From positions 124,001 through 188,000 of the forward strand of contig NZ_JACNMQ010000003.1 of assembly GCF_020622265.1 (NCBI RefSeq): a stretch of 64,000 nucleotides of DNA. Reading direction: 5' to 3'. The position numbers and the translations under genes are program-made. The notes under the pieces are model-generated. The model had not been told where the DNA came from and ran no database searches. It worked only from the letters and a program-made list of their open reading frames with translations. Positions 56,400 through 64,000 of this stretch are shown piece by piece. The stretch is from Halomonas sp. M20 (GTDB taxonomy: Bacteria; Pseudomonadota; Gammaproteobacteria; Pseudomonadales; Halomonadaceae). How positions within the stretch are numbered: position 1 is the first letter of the stretch; each line of letters starts with the position of its first letter.

Positions 56400-57053
56400 T
56401 TATTTATAATAAGGAAGGTATGACCTTAAATCGGGGGCCGCTGCTCTTAAGGTTTTCATTTCAAGAGTAGAGTTTTCGATTTCCTCTATTCTATTGAGAA
56501 CTAGTTCTTTTTCTTGCGGGGCTCCCGTTGTGCTCTCATGTTTGCATCTATTGACAATCTCCTCTACAAGAAATTTTGACAGGGTGTCAATGGCTCTATT
56601 CCGGCGGGTTTCAACATTATACTTTTCGTTCTGCAGTTTTTCTATTTGTTCCTTGTGTTTTTTATTTTCATGCCGCCTCTGTTTTTCTGTGTTTTTGATT
56701 ATGTCGCAAAGTACCTGTGTTTTTGACTGATTGTTTCTTTTGGCGATTTTTTCCAAGCTTTTTGCAACATTGTTAGGGAGCTGAAAGCTTACTTGTTTTC
56801 CGTTTCGTTCGCGGTATTTTTTTTGGTTCCAGGCATTCCGCATCTCTTTTGTTAATTCTCGGTATCTAGCATCATGCTGATTATTGTATAGGAGGTTAAT
56901 TATGTTAAATGGGTTGGCGTGGAAGGAGTCTCCAAATAATGCCGCAGACAGGTTTTTCTTGGAGATATAGCTGGTTATCCAATAGCTCTGTTCTGGAGAT
57001 TCTGTGTCTATCCAGGAAAATAGGGAGTTTTGGCTTAAGTTTGAATCTTCCAT
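56400..57053 (-). CDS. Unknown protein with possible ribbon-helix-helix segment and coiled coil
   Basis: 217 residues, AT-rich unlike most of the window. The segment KQVSFQLPNNVAKSLEKIAKRNNQSKTQVLCDIIKN (about 85-120) has the layout of an RHH DNA-binding domain (strand, helix, turn, helix), and the following 30-40 residues (HENKKHKEQIEKLQNEKYNVE) form a coiled coil. I know no exact family. It diverges from the 484-residue gene; a 12-bp-arm inverted repeat at 57116-57143 lies 63 nt from its start and may be its operator. Confidence 0.55.
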   Translation of the reverse strand: MEDSNLSQNSLFSWIDTESPEQSYWITSYISKKNLSAALFGDSFHANPFNIINLLYNNQHDARYRELTKEMRNAWNQKKYRERNGKQVSFQLPNNVAKSLEKIAKRNNQSKTQVLCDIIKNTEKQRRHENKKHKEQIEKLQNEKYNVETRRNRAIDTLSKFLVEEIVNRCKHESTTGAPQEKELVLNRIEEIENSTLEMKTLRAAAPDLRSYLPYYK

Positions 57054-57115
57054 TTGTGACCTTTATAGGGACGCTGAATGCCATCTATATGGATACCATA
57101 AGGGGGTACGCTTAT

Positions 57116-57143
57116 CAATCACTAGTACGCATACTAGTGATTG
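57116..57143. promoter_or_regulatory. Near-perfect inverted repeat in the divergent promoter region of the island module
   Basis: Arms CAATCACTAGTA (57116-57127) and TACTAGTGATTG (57132-57143) pair perfectly over 12 bp around a 4-nt spacer CGCA. It lies between the coiled-coil gene (start 57053) and the 484-residue gene (start 57206); TATGAT at 57189-57194 could be a -10 for the latter. Confidence 0.75.
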
Positions 57144-57205
57144 GTTGGTAGGTGGCTAGGGTTTATTTCGGATGTAAAATGCCAGAGCTATGATACACTG
57201 CGCTC

Positions 57206-58660
57206 ATGGATACGCGTTTGCTCTGCCATACAGACCCTGATTTAGGCCCCGAAGCGCGCTGGCTTCTTCTTCAGTGGTCAAGGGTTACAGGACTTGATCA
57301 GGCGCTGACGTGCCCGCTCCAAGACCTTTATTGCCTCTTGGGTATAACGACACGGCAGGCCAAGCCGGCTCTTGAGTGGTTAAAAAGACATGGCTACCTA
57401 ATATATGAGTCCGTTCGCCATGGTAGAGGACGCCCTTTGTCGAGCCACCGCATTGCACTGGGTTTCCGTAACCGTTTAGATGAAACGCCGCCACCTGATA
57501 CTCCTCATCAGCCCGTGATAGAGGCTCTTTGTTCTCATGCCATGGTCTGCAGAGCATCGACTCAGGAAAAAGCCAGCAACCTAATGACAGGGGCGGATCG
57601 AGCTAAAAAATTGGCTCCTGCTACCTATTGGCTTCTAGCCGTTCTTTTGGCTCATGCAGAGACACCAGGGATTGTCAGAGGCCTGAGTTATGGACATCTT
57701 CAAGCAGTCACCGGGATGACACGGGAAAGGCTGAAAAGTCAGCTATCCAAGCTCAAGAAGCTCGGGGTCATTGCTAGGCATCAACCGGGCATGCTGCTTA
57801 GCAAAGAGGGTGTTCGCATGCGTTCCGTGTACTTTATTGACCTCACGCACTCACTCTTGCTTGGTGACGCCTCCCTCGGCCTAACAGTCACGTATCTCCC
57901 CGCAAGACGTCCAGGAGATTCCAATTTTATTTCGGGGATATATGAGGCCGCCTTCGTTGTGAGTTATTTAGCGGAAAACTTTGACACAATGCATAAAAAC
58001 ATCAAGAAAGCATGTGCACCGAAAGGGGGCGCAGAAAGCCTAGAGGAATTAAAAAGACTTGTATCACTTGAAGCACGCTATAGCAGCGCGTACCAAGAGC
58101 TTAGAATGAATGCTATGTCTCTTCTTCCCTCAGGAAAAGCGGTGTTACCAGCAAAGGCTGATCTGCTAAGAGCTGATAAATTAGGTATGGGGCCGATCCT
58201 TAAGGCGCATATATATAGCTATGCCATGATGCTGCTTTCTAACTACTGGCGAGATATTGAGGGTTCTCGAAGAAAACCCAGTTCTCCTATCGATTCGGTG
58301 ATGGAGGCAATAAGTTATGACCTTTATTATGTTCTAGGCGTGGAGGGTGAAAATGTTGAACCTCACTCAAATAGCTCTTTATGCAGATGTGTTTATGATT
58401 TGTCTCATCACTTGGCGGTCCAATTGCAGCATGACTTGCGGGTTGCAGAGCATCAGAAAGATTCTGATTTTCGCCTTGCTGATGCAGTTTTCTCGATATG
58501 CTGCTTTAGTAATGAGGGGGAAGAAAGGTGGCAAATAAAATCTCGCTTTCTTCCTTCTGATGGAGTTTTTCGTTTACATACACAGCTTTTGGCTGGCGAG
58601 TGGGTTGACCTTTCATTGCCAGAAGAACTGAAGCTTTTGGTAAAAGAAGGCGGAGTATGA
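57206..58660 (+). CDS. Unrecognised 484-residue protein with two winged-helix-like segments
   Basis: I do not recognise the family. Two winged-helix-like stretches are visible: about 40-75 (DLYCLLGITTRQAKPALEWLKRHGYLIYE) and about 160-200 (RGLSYGHLQAVTGMTRERLKSQLSKLKKLGVI). The C-terminal half is mostly helical without known motifs. It may be a DNA-binding plasmid- or satellite-type replication/regulatory protein. It precedes alpA and diverges from the coiled-coil gene. No strong ribosome site precedes ATG 57206. Confidence 0.55.
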   Translation: MDTRLLCHTDPDLGPEARWLLLQWSRVTGLDQALTCPLQDLYCLLGITTRQAKPALEWLKRHGYLIYESVRHGRGRPLSSHRIALGFRNRLDETPPPDTPHQPVIEALCSHAMVCRASTQEKASNLMTGADRAKKLAPATYWLLAVLLAHAETPGIVRGLSYGHLQAVTGMTRERLKSQLSKLKKLGVIARHQPGMLLSKEGVRMRSVYFIDLTHSLLLGDASLGLTVTYLPARRPGDSNFISGIYEAAFVVSYLAENFDTMHKNIKKACAPKGGAESLEELKRLVSLEARYSSAYQELRMNAMSLLPSGKAVLPAKADLLRADKLGMGPILKAHIYSYAMMLLSNYWRDIEGSRRKPSSPIDSVMEAISYDLYYVLGVEGENVEPHSNSSLCRCVYDLSHHLAVQLQHDLRVAEHQKDSDFRLADAVFSICCFSNEGEERWQIKSRFLPSDGVFRLHTQLLAGEWVDLSLPEELKLLVKEGGV

Positions 58661-58712
58661 CGTAAAAAATACTAGATGGCTACATCTCATGAGGAACTGA
58701 CAGGAGTTCAGC

Positions 58713-58910
58713 ATGAGTATGAAGCTAATCCGTATCAAAGACGTCATGGACCGTACTGGGCTTGCTAGGTCTACGATCTACAAATATATCAGCGAGGGAA
58801 AATTTCCAAGGCCAATAAAACTTGGTGCTCGAGCTGTGGCATGGGTTGAAACCGAGATAGATGGCTGGATTCAGGCCAGCATCGAAGAGAGGAATGAAGA
58901 AGTCTTTTAG
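58713..58910 (+). CDS. AlpA-family excisionase / transcriptional activator
   Basis: 65 residues of the AlpA/MerR-like type: LIRIKDVMDRTGLARSTIYKYISEGKFPRPIKLGARAVAWVETEIDGWI, with RIKDVMDRTGLARSTIY the helix-turn-helix. In Escherichia coli CP4-57, AlpA activates the integrase gene and excision. AGGAG lies 6 nt before ATG 58713. No integrase is encoded here, so if still active it must act elsewhere or regulate the neighbours. Confidence 0.88.
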   Translation: MSMKLIRIKDVMDRTGLARSTIYKYISEGKFPRPIKLGARAVAWVETEIDGWIQASIEERNEEVF

Positions 58911-59163
58911 TGTGCATCGGTGCAGTTTACTGGTTTAATGTAAGAGTAAAAAACCGACCGCTTTTTACCCTCATCATCACATGCTGCCTGCAGTGTTGAG
59001 AACTAAGTCAGTATTTTCGACCCTTGTTTAATTATTATTTATTTACCCTCCCTGTTAAATAAAGCATGGGGCCTCAAGGCCCGTACCTAACTTAGCAAGG
59101 GGCGAAACAGGGGAATACTCACACATGGCCCTATGGATCTAGCAGACAGCTGGAGGATCCACC
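58911..59163. other. Intergenic region between alpA and the Gp2-type gene with a small hairpin
   Basis: No gene seen; AT-rich TTTAATTATTATTTATTTACC near 59027-59047 is followed by GGGCC TCAA GGCCC (59071-59084), a 5-bp-stem hairpin. An origin or nick site for the downstream HUH-like protein could sit here, but nothing proves it. Confidence 0.35.
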
Positions 59164-59295
59164 GTGCCTAAAACAAACGTCCATGCTTTGCCGGTCATGG
59201 CGTTTGCCCATCCCACTGGAGATATGAAATGCCACAGCGACACCCTTCCAACTCCAACCTGCACTTACATTACAACAATTCATATAACGGCCTAG
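59164..59295 (+). CDS. Possible 43-residue leader ORF overlapping the Gp2-type gene
   Basis: GTG 59164 has GGAGG exactly 7 nt upstream, a better ribosome site than that of the next gene. The frame ends at 59295, overlapping the Gp2-type gene by 67 nt in another frame. The peptide has no recognised family. It may be a translational coupler, or the SD may be fortuitous. Confidence 0.3.
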   Translation: MPKTNVHALPVMAFAHPTGDMKCHSDTLPTPTCTYITTIHITA

Positions 59296-59888
59296 GGGTT
59301 CAGATGGAATCCTTGCCGATGGTGGCCGAGTACCTTGAGGTGCTCCACGCTACGCTGCAGAAAGCCATGAGCGATTACCCTCGAGTGATGGCTTTTCGGG
59401 TTGACCCGGTTATTCCTACCGTGATCAGCGACAGGATGACGTCGGAAGACCACAAGCTCCTTATCAAGCGGTTCATCGCTTCCCTGAAAGCCATCATCAA
59501 GCACGATAGGACACGGAAGTGTCGGAGCGGCTGGGTGCCGGATACCAAGGTCCGCTACGTCTGGTGTCGGGAGGTCGGTACCAATGGCAAGCTGCACTAT
59601 CACTTCTTCTTGATCCTCAATCGCGATGCTTACCACATGCCCGGGAGAGCATGCTCGTCTAACGAGAACCTCTCCAACCGTATCTCGCGTGCCTGGTACA
59701 GCGCGTTAGGTGTGGAATGGAATCCGGAGGATCCTTGGATACATGTGCCAGCTAACCCGGCGTACTGGGTCGACAGGGGGAATGTGGGCCACTTTCAGAA
59801 AGCCTTCTACCGAGCTTCTTACATGTGCAAGGCTGATACGAAACACTACGGTCTAGGGCTGCGGGCGTTTGATACCAGTCGGGACTGA
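59229..59888 (+). CDS. Inovirus Gp2-family / YagK-YfjJ C-terminal domain protein (possible HUH replication initiator)
   Basis: 219 residues. The core matches inovirus Gp2 / YfjJ proteins: YPRVMAFRVDP, a His-hydrophobe-His motif in GKLHYHFFLIL (His123, His125), and a tyrosine- and lysine-bearing helix AFYRASYMCKADTK (Tyr194, Tyr198, Lys201). This is the layout of rolling-circle Rep nucleases, although such activity is not proven for the family. Start ATG 59229 has GGAG upstream. It ends next to an IS5-type scrap. Confidence 0.8.
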   Translation: MPQRHPSNSNLHLHYNNSYNGLGVQMESLPMVAEYLEVLHATLQKAMSDYPRVMAFRVDPVIPTVISDRMTSEDHKLLIKRFIASLKAIIKHDRTRKCRSGWVPDTKVRYVWCREVGTNGKLHYHFFLILNRDAYHMPGRACSSNENLSNRISRAWYSALGVEWNPEDPWIHVPANPAYWVDRGNVGHFQKAFYRASYMCKADTKHYGLGLRAFDTSRD

Positions 59889-60282
59889 GCACTAGAACAA
59901 GAAGAAGACCACCCGCTGCGAGCAGTTCCCGCCTCAGGTGGATGCCGTGGTGCCATGGCTGCCCGAGCCGTATGTGGAATGGGCAGGGCAGATTACCTGT
60001 CACTACATTTTTCTGCGAACCACGATAAAGCGCGTTGTCCAAGACTACCTGCTCAATGGGACGGTTCAGTGGTTCAGCGGCTATATCGACGTTAAGCGGT
60101 TATCGAAGGCGGTTGGGCTTCAGCAAGCCAATGCGTGCCTGGCGCTCAGAACCTGCCTCCAGGATTGCTGGATGCTCTCTTTGTCAGCCCATGGCCTTCA
60201 CGCGTCAACTCTGGTGAGATAGGCGGCTATAATCGCGGCCATTCAAGTCAGCCGCTCACCGAATACAGGAAGCAAGCGTTAC
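59889..60282 (+). pseudogene. Region with a degenerate IS5-family transposase N-terminus
   Basis: From about 59896 one frame reads NKKKTTRCEQFPPQVDAVVPW, clearly the opening of IS5-type transposases (KKTTRREQFLAEMDxVVPW). After that similarity is lost; the remainder of the open frame to 60222 looks like decayed DNA, not a real protein. No terminal repeats were found. hsdM starts at 60283, so its promoter should lie in the last part of this stretch. Confidence 0.65.
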
Positions 60283-62715
60283 ATGATCCTCACCCTCAAT
60301 CAGCTGGAACGGCACCTCTTCAAGGCGGCGGACATTCTGCGTGGGCGCATGGATGCCTCGGAGTTTAAGGAGTACATCTTCGGCATGCTGTTCCTCAAGC
60401 GCTGTTCGGACGTTTTCGAGCAACGCCAGGAAGAAGTCCGCGAACAGCTGAGGCAGGCCGGCAAGAGCGATATCGAGATCGCCAATCTCATCGAGATGCC
60501 GAGCTGGTACAAGGCCTCTTTCTACGTGCCGGAGCAGGCGCGTTGGCCTTACCTGCTGAAAGAGGCCCACCAGGGCGTCGGCAATGCGCTGAACAAGGCG
60601 TTGGCCGGCCTGGAAGAGCACAACACCAGCCTCGCCGGGGTGCTGGAGCACATCGACTTCACCCGCAAGGTCGGCTCCACCACCCTACCGGACAAGAAGC
60701 TCCGCGAGCTGATAGTCCATTTCAGCGAGTACCGGCTGCGCAACGAGGACTTCGAGTTCCCCGACCTGCTCGGCGCCGCCTACGAGTACCTGATCCGCGA
60801 CTTCGCCGACTCCGCCGGCAAGAAGGGTGGCGAGTTCTATACCCCGCGCCCGGTGGTTCGCATGATGGTGCGACTGATGGGTCCGCAGGAGGACCACAGC
60901 GTCTACGATCCCTGCATGGGCTCGGGCGGCATGCTGATTCACGCCAAGGAGTACCTGGAGGAGCAGGGCGGCGATCCACGCCGGCTCAATCTGTTCGGTC
61001 AGGAGGCGTCCGGCTCGGTGTGGGCCATCGCCAAGATGAACATGCTGCTGCACGACATCGGCAGCGCCGACCTGCGCAACGACGATACCCTCACCGATCC
61101 GCAGCATATCGAGGGCGGTGAACTGATGCACTTCGACCGCATTCTCACCAATCCGCCCTTCTCCATTGGCTATACCCCCAGCCAGCAGTTCCCCGAGCGT
61201 TTCCACTACGGCAGCGTGCCGGAAGGTGCCAAGAAGGCCGACCTGATGTTCCTGCAACATATGGTCGCCAGCCTCAAGGCCGATGGCATGCTGGCCACCG
61301 TCATGCCCCACGGCGTGCTGTTCCGCGGCGGCGACGAGAAGCGTATCCGCGCCGGTCTTTTGGAGGACGACCTGGTGGAGGCGGTGATCGGCCTGGCCCC
61401 CAACCTGTTCTACGGTACCGGCATCCCGGCCAGCATCCTGGTGCTGCGCGCCAAGGGCGCCAAACCCGAGGAGCGCCAGGGTAAGGTGCTGTTCATCAAC
61501 GCCGACCGCGAATACTACGAGGGCCGCGCCCAGAACCACCTGCTGCCGGAGCACATCGAGAAGATCTCCAGCACCTTCGAGGCCTTTGCCCAAGAGCCGG
61601 GGTTCTCTCGCGTGGTACCCATCGCGGAGCTGCGCGACAACGACTACAACCTCAACATCCGCCGCTACGCTGACAACACGCCGTCGCCGGAGCCGCAGGA
61701 CGTGCGCGCCCACCTCAAGGGTGGCGTACCGATGGCCGAGATCGACGCCAGGCGCCCGCTCTTCGACGCCCAGGGGCTCGATCCCATGGCGCTCTTAATG
61801 CCGCGAGCGAATGACGCCGACTACGTGGACTTCGCCGAGCGGCTGGATGAGAAGCGCGATCTCAAGCCCGCCATCGAGAATAATACGGGCCTGCAGCAGA
61901 AAGAGGCCTGGGTCATGCAGGCCTTCGAAGCCTGGTGGCGAGAACACGGCAGCAGCATTACCTCGCTGAGTAATCAGCAGGGCCGGCTTACCGGGCTGCG
62001 TGATGAACTGCTTCAAAGCTTTACCACAGCGCTGGACGCCACCGCCATGCTCGACCGCTTCGCGGTGCGCGGCATCATCGCCGGCTTCTGGTTCGATAAC
62101 AAGAACGAGTTCCGCACCCTGCAGGCCCGCGGCTGCCTGGGCGTGGTGGACGCCTGGCGCACCAGTATCGCGAGCCTGCTGGAAGACGAACAGAGCAAGG
62201 TCAACCCGCTGGATCACCGCCTGGTCCACTTCCTGTTGGAGGAATACGTGGCCGAGCTGGAGGAGCTGGCCGCCCGCAAGGCCGAGCTGGACGCCCGTAT
62301 CAAGGCCGCCGAGGCCAAGCCGGAGGGGGATGACGGCGAGGAAGCGGTGTCGGGCGATAGCGAGGACGACGATGCTCCGACGCCTCCGACGCCAGAGCAG
62401 ATCAAAAACTGGAAGAGCGAACGCACCCAGGTGAAGAAGCAGCACAAGGCCAAGGTGAATAGCTTCGAGACGCACCTCAACGCCGCCGTGGACGCCCTGG
62501 ACGAACCCAACGCCGCCGAGCTGGTCGGCACCATTCTGCATAACGACCTCAAGGGCATCCTTGAGTCCTATATCCGCCAGCAGCGCCAGCAGGTGATCGC
62601 CGCCTTCGAGACTTGGTGGGACAAGTACCGGGTGACGCTGTCCGATATCGAGGCCGAGCGCGATGCCGCCGCCAAGGAGCTGCAGCAGTATCTGGGAGGG
62701 CTGGGGTATGTTTGA
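60283..62715 (+). CDS. hsdM: HsdM, type I restriction-modification DNA methyltransferase subunit
   Basis: 810 residues. N-terminal HsdM helical domain ([33 protein letters not shown]), then the N6-adenine methylase domain with SAM motif [13 protein letters not shown] near 215 and catalytic NPPF near 285. A C-terminal extension of about 300 residues is longer than that of the classical ~520-residue enzymes and contains an acidic, proline-rich linker ([19 protein letters not shown]) between two coiled-coil parts. It overlaps hsdS by 8 nt. Confidence 0.95.
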   Translation: MILTLNQLERHLFKAADILRGRMDASEFKEYIFGMLFLKRCSDVFEQRQEEVREQLRQAGKSDIEIANLIEMPSWYKASFYVPEQARWPYLLKEAHQGVGNALNKALAGLEEHNTSLAGVLEHIDFTRKVGSTTLPDKKLRELIVHFSEYRLRNEDFEFPDLLGAAYEYLIRDFADSAGKKGGEFYTPRPVVRMMVRLMGPQEDHSVYDPCMGSGGMLIHAKEYLEEQGGDPRRLNLFGQEASGSVWAIAKMNMLLHDIGSADLRNDDTLTDPQHIEGGELMHFDRILTNPPFSIGYTPSQQFPERFHYGSVPEGAKKADLMFLQHMVASLKADGMLATVMPHGVLFRGGDEKRIRAGLLEDDLVEAVIGLAPNLFYGTGIPASILVLRAKGAKPEERQGKVLFINADREYYEGRAQNHLLPEHIEKISSTFEAFAQEPGFSRVVPIAELRDNDYNLNIRRYADNTPSPEPQDVRAHLKGGVPMAEIDARRPLFDAQGLDPMALLMPRANDADYVDFAERLDEKRDLKPAIENNTGLQQKEAWVMQAFEAWWREHGSSITSLSNQQGRLTGLRDELLQSFTTALDATAMLDRFAVRGIIAGFWFDNKNEFRTLQARGCLGVVDAWRTSIASLLEDEQSKVNPLDHRLVHFLLEEYVAELEELAARKAELDARIKAAEAKPEGDDGEEAVSGDSEDDDAPTPPTPEQIKNWKSERTQVKKQHKAKVNSFETHLNAAVDALDEPNAAELVGTILHNDLKGILESYIRQQRQQVIAAFETWWDKYRVTLSDIEAERDAAAKELQQYLGGLGYV

Positions 62716-64000
62716 GTGGGAGCATGGCAGTCTTGGAGAACTGGCTAACGGGGTTAGAGGGGTGTCGTACACACCCAATCAACTCCAAAGCTTGATTTCG
62801 CCTGAAACAGTCATCCTTCTCAGGTCCAACAACATAAGGGATGGGAAGGTAAATTTTGACAATATCCAGCTGATACCTTCACACATTGTCAGTAAAGGCC
62901 AGCTGGCTAAACACGATGATATTGCCGTATGCATGTCCAACGGGTCTAAGGCGCTGGTTGGAAAGTCAGGTCGAATCGTGGGCAATGCGGCGCCGTGCAC
63001 AGTCGGTGCATTTTGCTCAATTTTCCGACCGTTTCCTCATGCAGACGGAAAATTTGTCTCCTATATCCTTCAGTCGAACGCTTATAGAAGACATCTAGAC
63101 ATAATTTTAGCCGGCAGCGCCATCAACAACCTGAAAAACTCTGACGTGGAGGCATTACCCCTCGAAATACCTCCAAAGGAAGAGCAGCGACTTATCGCCC
63201 GCATCCTCGACACCCTCGACACCCAAATCCAGAAGACCGAGGCGCTGATCGCCAAGCTGGAAAAGGTCAAGGAGGGCCTACTCCACGACCTGCTGACCCG
63301 TGGCATTGACGATAGCGGCCGGCTCCGCCCCAGTCCTGAGCAGGCACCGGAGCTCTACAAGGAGTCAGTGCTGGGTCCCATCCCTAAAAGCTGGGACATA
63401 TCTACAGTGGGGGAAGTCGCTGAGCCATTAGTGGGACCAGCTTTCGAAAGCTCGCGTTTCACAGGATCTTCTCAGGGGGTGCGGTTGCTTCGAGGGCTTA
63501 ACGTGACAAGAGGCAGGGTTAGGTGGGAGGAATCCAAAACGGAGAGATGGCCATCAAACGATCCGAGTGTTTCTCGGTATGCTTTGAATGAAGGAGATAT
63601 TGTTGTGGGAATGGATGGTGCGCTGGTCGGAAAAAACAAAGCCATTTTGACAGGCGAAGATGTTCCATCCCTCCTTGTTCAGCGGGTAATCAGGCTAAGA
63701 TCCAATCCTGCTGACGGCACCTATCTCTACATGAATATATGTAGCGACCGCTTTCTTTCACATATTGATAACGTGAAGACCCATACAGCCATCCCTCATA
63801 TCACCTCGGGAAATGTCTGTGACTTTATCGTTCCTTCCCCCCCTCCTCAAGAGGTAGAGAGAGTTACCAAAATCTATAAGTCTTTGGAGAAGAAGACTCG
63901 AGTGTATCGAAGCCAGCTATCCAAGTTATCAGCTGATAAGGCTGGCCTAATGGACGACCTCCTTACAGGCCGCGTCCGCGTCACGCCGCTGCTCGACCAG
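62708..64000 (+). CDS. hsdS: HsdS, type I restriction-modification specificity subunit, partial (runs off the window)
   Basis: ATG 62708, open to the right edge: 431 codons seen. Layout: target-recognition domain 1 (about residues 1-160), first conserved coiled coil ([43 protein letters not shown] near 160-205), TRD 2 beginning at [20 protein letters not shown], and the second coiled coil with [16 protein letters not shown] at the edge. The two TRD stretches are lower in GC than the conserved coiled coils. The missing hsdR and stop lie to the right. Confidence 0.9.
   Translation, partial: MFEWEHGSLGELANGVRGVSYTPNQLQSLISPETVILLRSNNIRDGKVNFDNIQLIPSHIVSKGQLAKHDDIAVCMSNGSKALVGKSGRIVGNAAPCTVGAFCSIFRPFPHADGKFVSYILQSNAYRRHLDIILAGSAINNLKNSDVEALPLEIPPKEEQRLIARILDTLDTQIQKTEALIAKLEKVKEGLLHDLLTRGIDDSGRLRPSPEQAPELYKESVLGPIPKSWDISTVGEVAEPLVGPAFESSRFTGSSQGVRLLRGLNVTRGRVRWEESKTERWPSNDPSVSRYALNEGDIVVGMDGALVGKNKAILTGEDVPSLLVQRVIRLRSNPADGTYLYMNICSDRFLSHIDNVKTHTAIPHITSGNVCDFIVPSPPPQEVERVTKIYKSLEKKTRVYRSQLSKLSADKAGLMDDLLTGRVRVTPLLDQ

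Noticed and set aside
59938-60222. 95-codon frame after the Gp2-type gene as a real gene
   Set aside because: Its opening is an IS5 transposase pattern that then decays; no ribosome site or family pattern afterwards.

Overview
The window is chromosomal DNA of a moderately GC-rich gammaproteobacterium. It most resembles a halophile of the Halomonadaceae (Halomonas-like). I infer this from gene order and protein character: mnmG-rsmG-parA-parB-atpIBEFHAGDC-glmU-glmS is the conserved block beside the replication origin, and phoB-phoR-ubiA-ubiC, a rubredoxin reductase gene, an HU gene, recG-oxyR, ridA, spoT-rpoZ-gmk follow the order known from Pseudomonas. The 146-bp dispersed-repeat type after uvrD is one I associate with halomonads. 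No search was run, so the genus is an inference.

Layout: 0-16 kb is housekeeping. It holds tRNA modification, 16S rRNA methylation, ParAB partition, the complete nine-gene H+ ATP synthase operon closed by a strong terminator, GlmU and GlmS for UDP-GlcNAc, a DUF72 protein and an NSS-family sodium symporter. 16-29 kb holds a PA3496-like small protein, a HexR/RpiR regulator, UvrD, a MITE-like repeat, a PsiE-like membrane protein, an orphan TRAP binding protein, a thioesterase, PhoU, CysZ, and PhoR-PhoB with a Pho box, then UbiA-UbiC, a rubredoxin reductase without a visible rubredoxin, and HU. 29-43 kb holds a YccS-type protein, RecG-OxyR, an SDR protein, RidA, SpoT, RpoZ, Gmk, and dihydroorotase PyrC tightly packed between two MFS exporters.

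43-53.7 kb is an envelope-modification locus. EptA, a PAP2 lipid phosphatase, a secreted metallophosphoesterase, and a four-gene unit (UDP-glucuronate 4-epimerase-like, polyprenyl-phosphate GT2, LAB_N membrane protein, ArnT-like GT39) lie next to a PmrA/PmrB-type two-component system. Several direct repeats of the PmrA-box form (YTTAAK, 5 nt, YTTAAK) sit in the intergenic gaps of this block, including in front of two small uncharacterised membrane-protein genes. My main hypothesis is a PmrAB-controlled lipid A / core decoration system in which a hexuronic acid (possibly galacturonic acid) takes the place of aminoarabinose.

53.7-60.3 kb is a decayed genomic island. It contains arm-site-like repeats without an integrase, a secreted alpha/beta hydrolase, IS1182-type and IS5-type transposase scraps, and a P4-like regulatory/replication module: a coiled-coil possible RHH protein diverging across a 12-bp-arm inverted repeat from a 484-aa unknown protein, then an AlpA-type excisionase/activator and an inovirus-Gp2/YfjJ-type HUH-like protein. 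The window ends in a type I restriction-modification locus, hsdM followed by hsdS, which runs off the right edge.
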